Assembly (NCBI GenBank): GCA_031256115.1
Contig: JAIRRF010000094.1
Location: forward strand, 1-6,071
Source: Treponema sp.
GTDB taxonomy: Bacteria > Spirochaetota > Spirochaetia > Treponematales > Breznakiellaceae
DNA length: 6,071 bases
Direction: 5' to 3'
The translations under genes and the position numbers were made by a program. Positions 1 through 5,451 of this stretch are shown here, piece after piece (within the stretch, counting starts at the first letter, position 1; every line of letters begins with the position of its first letter). Below the pieces are notes generated by a model. That model worked only from the letters and a program-made list of their open reading frames with translations, searched no databases and was not told where the DNA came from.

Positions 1-18
1 AGTGCATGGCTGGTCATT

Positions 19-26
19 AGGGGGGG
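19..26 (+). promoter_or_regulatory. G-rich ribosome binding site of fliD containing a G7 run
   Basis: AGGGGGGG lies two bases before ATG 29. The G run covers 20-26, so several pairing registers with the anti-Shine-Dalgarno are possible, the best leaving about 4-5 nt to the start. It supports ATG 29 over the upstream in-frame GTG at 2. A mononucleotide G tract here could change length by slippage and so alter initiation. That consequence is inference. Confidence 0.6.
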
Positions 27-28
27 TT

Positions 29-2068
29 ATGTCCGATATATATATACCTGGAGTAAGAAGCCGGTTAAATTCCGAGAAACTTATCGAAGACCTGATGAAG
101 GTCGAACGGATCCCCAGAGATAGGGCTGAAAAGCAAATTGAAGATTTTCGGACAGAAAAGGGATACTGGCAGGAAGTTGGCCGAAGGATCAGCTCTTTAA
201 GGGATAGTTCCCGTTTTCTCTATTCTTTTCAAAACCCTTTTTCAGAACGCAGTGCCCTTTCTTCAGATGAAACTATTTTAACCGCCACTGCCAACAGGCA
301 GGCTGCGGAACAACAGCGATCCTTTACGGTAAGACAAATCGCCAAGGCAGATCGTTTTCTCTCAAGTCCCATGGACAACTCCTTCAGGGTTGATCCGGGA
401 AACTACAGCTTTGGAATAGGAAATGAAGAAATAACCCTGAATTACCGGGGCGGAACCTTAAAGGACTTTACCGAAGCCCTGAACCGCCGGGGCCGGGGAA
501 AACTTCAGACCAGCGTTATTAATGTACAATCGGGAAAACAATCCCTGCTTATAGAATCCCTTGTTACCGGAGCAGAAAATCGTCTGGCGTTTTCCGGTGC
601 AGCGGAAGATTTGGTCAAAAAAATCGGTCTTGGGGAAAAAACCGTTGCTGATAGTGAAGACCCCTCCCATCCTTTGAGGACAATTCCGGACCGGGTAACA
701 GTTAATCCGGGGCTTGTTACGGTAAAAGCAGGCGATGCATCAACCATTGGGTTTTCCCAGGATGCCCGTGATTTAAGCGCCCAAAAAGGAATTATCCTGA
801 GTTTTGAAACCTCGACAAAGGTTACTCCATTTGAAACCATCACCGTGACGGCTCCATCCGGACCGGCCATTCCGGGCGCCGGTTCCGTCAGCTACGGCGG
901 TATTACCATAGAAAACGATTCTTCCACCGTTCCTCTTCCCAAATGGGAAGCCCCCCCTGTTCCGGTGCAGGTAAATGATATGTCTTTTCTTGGCTTTACC
1001 TTTACGGACGGCAGTTCCGCCATCCTCCCCCTGATACAGGATTCAACGGGTTTTTATCCCGGAAGGATAAATTTGGATGAATATACAGGGGGAAGGACAA
1101 TAGCATCTCTGGAAATCGTAAACAATAATACAAACCGTGATTTTTCCATCCGTAATGTAACGGTTTTTAATCCTAATCCTCTTCCAAAAACAGAAATAAA
1201 AACGGACAATATTCTTTCCACCGCTCAGGATGCCATTATTGTGATGGACGGAATCGAAATCAAGCGGCCTTCCAATGAAATTAACGACTTAGTTCCCGGA
1301 GTAACAATTATTGCAAAGACACCCTCTGACAGACCGGTAAGCTTAAACATTGAACCGGACAGGGAAGCCATTAAAGAAGCAATTGTTACAATGGTTGGAA
1401 ACTACAACCGCCTGATGCAGGAATTAAATATCCTGACAAGAAATGATGAACGGGTGCTTCAGGAGTTGAGCTATCTTTCCACGGATGAACGGGCCGAAAC
1501 ACGAAAGCGTTTAGGGATCTTTGCAGCCGATTCCACCCTTAATCAATTCAGAACCAGACTACAGCAAACCGCAACTGGAGCCTACGAAACCGAAGCAGGA
1601 GCGGAACTTTCCATGTTGGCCCAAATCGGCATTGGTACGGATCCTCGCCGTTCAGGCGCCAGCGCCGGTCATGATCCGTCCCGGCTCCGGGGTTATTTGG
1701 AAATTGATGTAAAAGTCCTGGATGCGGCCCTTTTAAAAGACCTTAAGCCCATACAGCAGCTTTTCGGGTATGACACAACCGGGGACTTAATAGCCAATTC
1801 CGGAGTTGCTTTTAGCATGGAAGGAATTGCCAGACCATTTGTAGAAACAGGCGGGATAATTTCCTTAAAAACCAATACAATTGATTCAAAGATTGGTCAG
1901 GAAGAACGGCGTATTGCCACATTAGACCGGCAGCTTGAAGCAAAGGAAGCGTCCCTGAAACGGCAATACGGCCTTATGGAAAGCGCTTTTGACCGGATGG
2001 AAAAAATGGGAACCAGCCTGGATAACTTTAGCCGGCAAGCCAATTCAATTAACAACAGCCGCCGGTAA
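29..2068 (+). CDS. fliD: FliD, flagellar filament capping protein (hook-associated protein 2)
   Basis: FliD caps the growing flagellar filament and helps fold flagellin as it leaves the export channel. In spirochetes this happens in the periplasm, because the filaments are internal. The product is 679 aa, at the long end for FliD. Residues about 1-105 match the FliD N-terminal domain (helical, ending in FTVRQIAKADRF). Residues about 142-185 look like a flagellin hook-IN motif (LKDFTEALN...LLIES). Residues about 200-390 are a beta-rich variable insert. From about 397 the FliD C-terminal domain begins (AQDAIIVMDGIEIKRPSNEI), ending in a coiled coil with heptad-like ERRIATLDRQLEAKEASLKR. There is no signal peptide, as expected for a substrate of the flagellar type III export apparatus. 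The frame is open from a GTG at 2, but ATG 29 is chosen because it follows a G-rich Shine-Dalgarno and gives the expected MSDIYIPGV terminus. It is the first gene of the visible cluster. Confidence 0.95.
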   Translation: MSDIYIPGVRSRLNSEKLIEDLMKVERIPRDRAEKQIEDFRTEKGYWQEVGRRISSLRDSSRFLYSFQNPFSERSALSSDETILTATANRQAAEQQRSFTVRQIAKADRFLSSPMDNSFRVDPGNYSFGIGNEEITLNYRGGTLKDFTEALNRRGRGKLQTSVINVQSGKQSLLIESLVTGAENRLAFSGAAEDLVKKIGLGEKTVADSEDPSHPLRTIPDRVTVNPGLVTVKAGDASTIGFSQDARDLSAQKGIILSFETSTKVTPFETITVTAPSGPAIPGAGSVSYGGITIENDSSTVPLPKWEAPPVPVQVNDMSFLGFTFTDGSSAILPLIQDSTGFYPGRINLDEYTGGRTIASLEIVNNNTNRDFSIRNVTVFNPNPLPKTEIKTDNILSTAQDAIIVMDGIEIKRPSNEINDLVPGVTIIAKTPSDRPVSLNIEPDREAIKEAIVTMVGNYNRLMQELNILTRNDERVLQELSYLSTDERAETRKRLGIFAADSTLNQFRTRLQQTATGAYETEAGAELSMLAQIGIGTDPRRSGASAGHDPSRLRGYLEIDVKVLDAALLKDLKPIQQLFGYDTTGDLIANSGVAFSMEGIARPFVETGGIISLKTNTIDSKIGQEERRIATLDRQLEAKEASLKRQYGLMESAFDRMEKMGTSLDNFSRQANSINNSRR

Positions 2069-2074
2069 ACGTAC

Positions 2075-2938
2075 ATGGAAATTACGATCAACGGCAAAGC
2101 TGCCGATATAATTCTGGAATCGGAGAAAACAGCAGGTGAAGTTATAAAAGGAATCCATGAATGGCTGGCAAATCTGGACCTTTTTGTCAGCGGCCTGGAA
2201 ATAGACGGAAAAACTTACGGTTCCCTTTCTATGGACAAGGCTTTTGACCTTCCTCTGGATAATATTTCTTCCATCGAAGTAAAAACTTCAAACTGGGCAG
2301 AATTAATGCTGGAAGCCTTGACAAGCCTGAAACAGGACCTGAAATTGTATAAATCCCAGGAAAAGGAAGAACAGGAAAACTATCTGAGGCAATGGAAGGA
2401 AACTGCCCCTGCCCACTTCCTAAAAGACCATGGGCAGGATATTTACTCAATAATACTTTCAACCATGGGAAATGGCTCCTTTTCTGAGGACCTTCTTGGC
2501 GGCCTGGTTTCCGAAAGGATTCGGGAAATTGAGGATCCTTCCCTGGAAATGAACAAACTAAAACCCACGGTGGAAGAGATAACCGGAAAACTGGAAGAAT
2601 TACCCCTGGACATGCAAACCGGAAAAGATCAAAGGGCTTCAGAAACGATAGTGCTTTTTTCGTCCCTGGTAGAAAAAATATTCAGGCTAATATTTCTTTT
2701 TCAATACTTCCAGACCGATATTAATAGTATAGAAACGCCCATTATGAACGGTTCGAAAAAATTAACCCTTAAGGAATATCTTGACGAGTTTAGCACGGCC
2801 TTAAAAGAGTTGATCTCCGCTTACGAAAACAAAGATACGGTAATGGTGGGCGACATGGCAGAATATGAACTGGCTCCCAGGCTTCGATGTTTGACATCAA
2901 TACTTTGTACCATTAGTCCGGGAGAAATGCCGGGATGA
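2075..2938 (+). CDS. Uncharacterised flagellar-cluster protein, putative beta-grasp N-terminus plus helical body
   Basis: This 287-aa soluble protein has no signal peptide or convincing membrane span. I do not recognise a named family. Residues 1-72 alternate as strand, strand, helix, strand, loop, strand (MEITINGKAADIILES, then a helix around GEVIKGIHEWLANL, then SIEVKTS), a pattern compatible with a ubiquitin-like beta-grasp fold. The rest is mostly helical and acidic. Two motifs stand out: LPLDMQTGKDQRA at 176-188, and DTVMVGDMAEYELAPRL at 254-270. From memory, similar motifs occur in hypothetical proteins of flagellated Firmicutes and spirochetes, but I could not verify this. The gene starts 6 bp after fliD without a clear Shine-Dalgarno, so it is probably translationally coupled, and its stop overlaps the PilZ gene start. 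Position suggests a flagellar role, such as a chaperone or regulator, which is inference. The reading frame is firm; the function is unknown. Confidence 0.88.
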   Translation: MEITINGKAADIILESEKTAGEVIKGIHEWLANLDLFVSGLEIDGKTYGSLSMDKAFDLPLDNISSIEVKTSNWAELMLEALTSLKQDLKLYKSQEKEEQENYLRQWKETAPAHFLKDHGQDIYSIILSTMGNGSFSEDLLGGLVSERIREIEDPSLEMNKLKPTVEEITGKLEELPLDMQTGKDQRASETIVLFSSLVEKIFRLIFLFQYFQTDINSIETPIMNGSKKLTLKEYLDEFSTALKELISAYENKDTVMVGDMAEYELAPRLRCLTSILCTISPGEMPG

Positions 2939-4032
2939 TTCATTTTTTCCTGCAAACCCAGGTTCAATACTTTAAAGAAGACGATCCTATTGCTGCATTA
3001 GTCCTCCTAATCGGTGCCGGCGGCATTTTATTCTTTATTTTAGTTTTAAACCTGGTCCGGCACGGCCTAAAGTTGGGGAAAAAGCCCCAAAAAGGAATCA
3101 GCACCCGGCATTATTCCGTTTTTGCCATGCGTCGGGCAGAAAAAAAATACGGGCTAAACCGTGGTTATTCAAAGCTGCTGGAATATATCTTTAAAAGCAA
3201 CGGCGTAACCGATCCGGAACGAACCCTGGCCAATCCCCCAGTCCTGGACAAACATTTTAAGCGGGCTATCAAAGAAATAGAAAACTCCCCTGCTTCCGAA
3301 AACGAAATCCAGCAAAAATTAGCCTTTCTGTTTTCCTTACGTAATGTAATTGACATATATCATAATACCAGCGCCGGCGACCCCTCTACACAAAAAATAG
3401 CTTCCGGCATGGAGGCAACTCTCGGGGTAAATCAGGAATCCTATCAGGTTAAGGTAATGTCTACCAAAGATGAATCTATAATGGTGGATTGCCCCCGCAA
3501 TAGAGTGGGATCCCTGATAAAATTCCAAAAGGGTACCACGGCAAATTTATCGTTTATAGCCAAAGACGGTAAAAACTTTTCTTTTGACATCCGGATAGTA
3601 GGCATGACAAATACGACTTTTGGTGATGCTCTTCATCTTATCGGCAGCAAACAGGCCAAATCCATGACCCAGCGCCGCTATAGAAGAAAACAAGCATTGC
3701 TAAACTGTTATTTTTTCCTGATTAATCTGGTAGAAACAAAAAAAAAGAAAGCGCCCAAAATGACTTTAGGCAGTACGCGTTATAAAGGCAATATTACCGA
3801 TATTTCCATAGGGGGCTGTGCAATAAAAACACAAAATGCAGTATCCGTCGGTTCCAGGATTAAAATTGAATTTGAAGATTCCAAGTCCCCTTTTCCAATG
3901 GCAGTTTTGGGACAGGTACTGCGGATAAACCGTACCGGTATTGGCAATACTGTTATGTATATCAAATTTATAAAAATCCCCAGAAAAGCCATGAATTCCA
4001 TTAATTTCATTGTTTTTGATTACGGAGATTGA
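2935..4032 (+). CDS. Membrane-anchored YcgR-like PilZ-domain protein, probable c-di-GMP receptor
   Basis: The 365-aa product probably senses cyclic di-GMP at the inner membrane and adjusts motility or flagellar function. Residues 18-41 form one hydrophobic span (IAALVLLIGAGGILFFILVL) followed by basic residues, which predicts a short N-terminus outside and a cytoplasmic body. Residues about 55-140 are helical and of unknown fold. About 165-243 resembles the beta-barrel domain that precedes PilZ in YcgR proteins. The PilZ domain follows: the RxxxR motif is R247-R251 within QRRYRRK, and the D/NxSxxG motif is D289-I-S291-I-G-G294. Both c-di-GMP-binding motifs are intact, so binding is likely. 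ATG 2935 overlaps the preceding stop by 4 bp (ATGA) and has a GGGAG at 2920-2924, 10 nt upstream. A run of nine A lies between the two binding motifs. The downstream HD-GYP gene is a plausible partner that removes the ligand. Confidence 0.9.
   Translation: MIHFFLQTQVQYFKEDDPIAALVLLIGAGGILFFILVLNLVRHGLKLGKKPQKGISTRHYSVFAMRRAEKKYGLNRGYSKLLEYIFKSNGVTDPERTLANPPVLDKHFKRAIKEIENSPASENEIQQKLAFLFSLRNVIDIYHNTSAGDPSTQKIASGMEATLGVNQESYQVKVMSTKDESIMVDCPRNRVGSLIKFQKGTTANLSFIAKDGKNFSFDIRIVGMTNTTFGDALHLIGSKQAKSMTQRRYRRKQALLNCYFFLINLVETKKKKAPKMTLGSTRYKGNITDISIGGCAIKTQNAVSVGSRIKIEFEDSKSPFPMAVLGQVLRINRTGIGNTVMYIKFIKIPRKAMNSINFIVFDYGD
3738..3746 (+). repeat. A9 homopolymer inside the PilZ gene
   Basis: Nine consecutive A residues, followed by GAAAG, encode a lysine patch (K269-K272) between the RxxxR and DxSxxG motifs. 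A slip here, by polymerase or replication, would remove the second c-di-GMP-binding motif. The tract may be only a consequence of lysine coding. Confidence 0.85.
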
Positions 4033-4058
4033 CCAGATCATGTCATAGGGAGTAATAT
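4029..4058 (+). promoter_or_regulatory. Candidate internal sigma70-type promoter
   Basis: TTGACC (4029-4034) and TAATAT (4053-4058) are separated by 18 bp and straddle the only substantial intergenic gap in the cluster. Transcription would begin at about 4065, giving the 87-aa gene a nearly leaderless mRNA and also feeding tsaE and tsaB. An exact TATAAT at 4063-4068, with ATGTCA 17 bp upstream (4040-4045), is a second, overlapping possibility; it would start transcription inside the 87-aa gene. Both are pattern matches only, in an AT-rich stretch. Confidence 0.35.
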
Positions 4059-4066
4059 CACATATA

Positions 4067-4330
4067 ATGAAAATTAAAGAAATGAAAGACTTGATTCGTA
4101 AAGATGTCCCTATATATTACCGCAGGCTTTATACCGGTTTGCTGGTAATAGAACTCGTTGAAAAAACTGTGCAAAGTCATATGGATTTTACCATAGAAAC
4201 CAAACCTACCGGGGTTAATGAAATAATCATAAACAGTATGGAAGAAATAGATTATCCGCTGCTCCCTTTAACAAGAGAAATAAAAAAATTCATTTCCGCT
4301 TTGGATGAATCCGGTGGACTTCCTCTCTGA
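4067..4330 (+). CDS. Small conserved-looking protein of unknown function (87 aa)
   Basis: I do not recognise a named family. The protein has a charged N-terminal helix (KIKEMKDLIRKD), then YYRRLYTGLLVIELVEKTV, a predicted strand pair around FTIETKPTGVNEIIIN, and a C-terminal segment IDYPLLPLTREIKKFISALD. It has no signal peptide, and the hydrophobic stretch is too short and interrupted for a convincing membrane span. The start is ATG 4067; a Shine-Dalgarno-like AGGGAG at 4047-4052 sits 14 nt upstream, which is long. A second in-frame ATG at 4082 would shorten it by five residues. Its last 26 bp overlap tsaE in another frame, which fits a real co-translated gene. Codon use resembles that of its neighbours. 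It may belong with the tsa genes or with the flagellar genes; the sequence does not decide. Confidence 0.75.
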   Translation: MKIKEMKDLIRKDVPIYYRRLYTGLLVIELVEKTVQSHMDFTIETKPTGVNEIIINSMEEIDYPLLPLTREIKKFISALDESGGLPL

Positions 4331-4760
4331 CAGAAAATACATCTCCAATACCCCTGAAGAAACAATACAAATCGGAGAAGAATTTGCGGATTGCCTGAAA
4401 ACCGGCAGTGTTGTTGCCCTTCATGGAAGGCTGGGGGCCGGAAAAACGGTATTTGTCCGCGGTATAGCACAAAAATTGAAAATAAAAGAAGAAATAACCA
4501 GTCCCAGTTTCAACATCATCAAAGAATACGAGGGTTCCCTGGGTCCTTTTTACCACCTGGATGCCTTTAGACTTTACGGAGAAGAAGATTTCCGGTTGGC
4601 CGGCGGAGAAGATCTGCTCTTCGGTGCCGGGATTTGTGTCATTGAATGGCCTGAACGGATAAACCTTCCGGCCGGCGTAATTAATGTGGAAATAGCTATT
4701 CTGGAGGATGGAAAACGCAGTATTACCTATGGAGGCCCTTTTGACGATCCTTGCCTTTGA
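4305..4760 (+). CDS. tsaE: TsaE, ATPase of the tRNA t6A37 threonylcarbamoyladenosine system
   Basis: TsaE (formerly YjeE) is a P-loop ATPase that works with TsaB and TsaD to keep the cytosolic complex turning over while it transfers threonylcarbamoyl to A37 of ANN-decoding tRNAs. The 151-aa length is normal. Visible motifs are Walker A GRLGAGKT at 41-48 with K47 and T48, the SPSF switch-like motif at 66-69, HLDAFRL at 84-90 with D86, and the family's IEWPE at 113-117. The residue before LGAGKT is R where many homologues have D (GDLGAGKT); this should not abolish nucleotide binding. ATG 4305 overlaps the upstream gene by 26 bp and lacks a clear Shine-Dalgarno. GTG 4314 is an alternative that trims three residues. 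The 3' end overlaps tsaB by 20 bp if tsaB uses its TTG start. Confidence 0.95.
   Translation: MNPVDFLSDRKYISNTPEETIQIGEEFADCLKTGSVVALHGRLGAGKTVFVRGIAQKLKIKEEITSPSFNIIKEYEGSLGPFYHLDAFRLYGEEDFRLAGGEDLLFGAGICVIEWPERINLPAGVINVEIAILEDGKRSITYGGPFDDPCL
4731..4735 (+). promoter_or_regulatory. Ribosome binding site of tsaB, deciding a TTG start
   Basis: GGAGG ends five bases before TTG 4741. The ATG at 4729 overlaps this site and has its own nearest GGAGG 21 nt upstream. The ATG at 4708 directly abuts a GGAGG (4703-4707) with no spacer. TTG 4741 therefore has the best-placed signal. Confidence 0.6.
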
Positions 4761-5451
4761 CACCGCTTCTGATCTTCTTGCCCTGGGTCTTTCGGTAAAT
4801 GAACAACGTTATTTTCTGGAAATTGACAGCGGACGTAAACATTCAGAATTGATAATGGATGCCGCCGATACTCTGTTCCGGATAGCGGGTATTGCCAAAA
4901 CAGAATTGGACGCCGTTGCCTGTATGGAAGGCCCCGGTTCCTTTACGGGTCTTCGTATCGGGTTTTCCGCCGCAAAAGGTATTGCCCTGAGCTTGGGGGG
5001 AATCCCCGTTATCCCCGTTCCGACACTGGACTGTTTAGCGGCGCCTTTCTCATTTTGGCCGGGAATTGTGCTTCCGCTCATGGATGCAAAGAAAAATGCC
5101 TATTTTACAGCCCTTTATCGGGGAAAAAAACGGATTAGCCCCTGCCTTGATATCGGCATGGACGATTTAATTAAGGAAATTGATCATTCGTTTAAGACCG
5201 ATACAGAGTTATCCCCTTCCCTGTTTTTAACCGGTCCCGGCCTTCCCCTGGCTCTGCCCGGTCTTGCCGCAGTTTTTCCTGAAACTACCGCCGACTGTAC
5301 CTGGAAACGGGGGCATGCGGCGGAATTATTGAACTTTGCCGTAGAACGGAGTATATTTATGAAAGAAAATAAAACATATGATTCCGGCCCTCTCTACCTG
5401 AGAAAGAGCGATGCGGAAATGAAATGCAGTATGGCTCCAGGGGAACAATAA
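4741..5451 (+). CDS. tsaB: TsaB, tRNA threonylcarbamoyladenosine biosynthesis protein
   Basis: TsaB (formerly YeaZ) is the non-catalytic ASKHA-fold partner of TsaD in t6A37 formation; it binds TsaD and TsaE in the cytoplasm. With a TTG start the product is 236 aa, a usual family length, and begins MTILAFDTASDLLALGLSV, the typical TsaB N-terminal strand. Family motifs visible are HSE at 34-36, GPGSFTGLRIG at 64-74, and the MDAKKNAY block at 114-121. In-frame ATGs at 4729 (240 aa) and 4708 (247 aa) are alternatives, but their Shine-Dalgarno spacing is poor and they add residues the family usually lacks. The start lies inside tsaE, so the two subunits are probably translated in a coupled way. 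The stop shares one base with the next ATG. tsaD is not in the window. Confidence 0.93.
   Translation: MTILAFDTASDLLALGLSVNEQRYFLEIDSGRKHSELIMDAADTLFRIAGIAKTELDAVACMEGPGSFTGLRIGFSAAKGIALSLGGIPVIPVPTLDCLAAPFSFWPGIVLPLMDAKKNAYFTALYRGKKRISPCLDIGMDDLIKEIDHSFKTDTELSPSLFLTGPGLPLALPGLAAVFPETTADCTWKRGHAAELLNFAVERSIFMKENKTYDSGPLYLRKSDAEMKCSMAPGEQ

Noticed and set aside
1..20. Tail of an upstream gene ending at TAG 18-20 (frame reading C-M-A-G-H-stop).
   Set aside because: Only five codons are visible and another frame is also open, so the upstream gene cannot be identified. It remains possible that the previous gene of the operon ends here.
505..870. 121-aa minus-strand open frame inside fliD.
   Set aside because: It is antisense to the well-supported FliD frame, with no recognisable domain or start signal.
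1655..1666. Short GC-rich inverted repeat (GGCGC-CA-GCGCC) in fliD.
   Set aside because: Five-base arms with a two-base loop, no T tract, and inside coding sequence; it is explained by Gly-Ala-Ser-Ala codons and is not a terminator.
1521..1712. 63-aa plus-strand frame inside fliD.
   Set aside because: It is out of frame with the conserved FliD C-terminal domain and has a proline- and lysine-rich composition typical of shadow frames.
3766..4041. Two overlapping minus-strand open frames opposite the end of the PilZ gene.
   Set aside because: They lie in different frames over the same DNA, opposite the PilZ domain with intact motifs, and have no independent support.
4290..4763. 157-aa minus-strand open frame covering all of tsaE.
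   Set aside because: It lies opposite a gene with clear TsaE motifs, matches no family I recognise and is a shadow of the sense codon pattern.
5001..5021. Tandem ATCCCCGTT repeat in tsaB.
   Set aside because: Two copies only, encoding IPVIPV in a conserved strand; it is ordinary coding redundancy.
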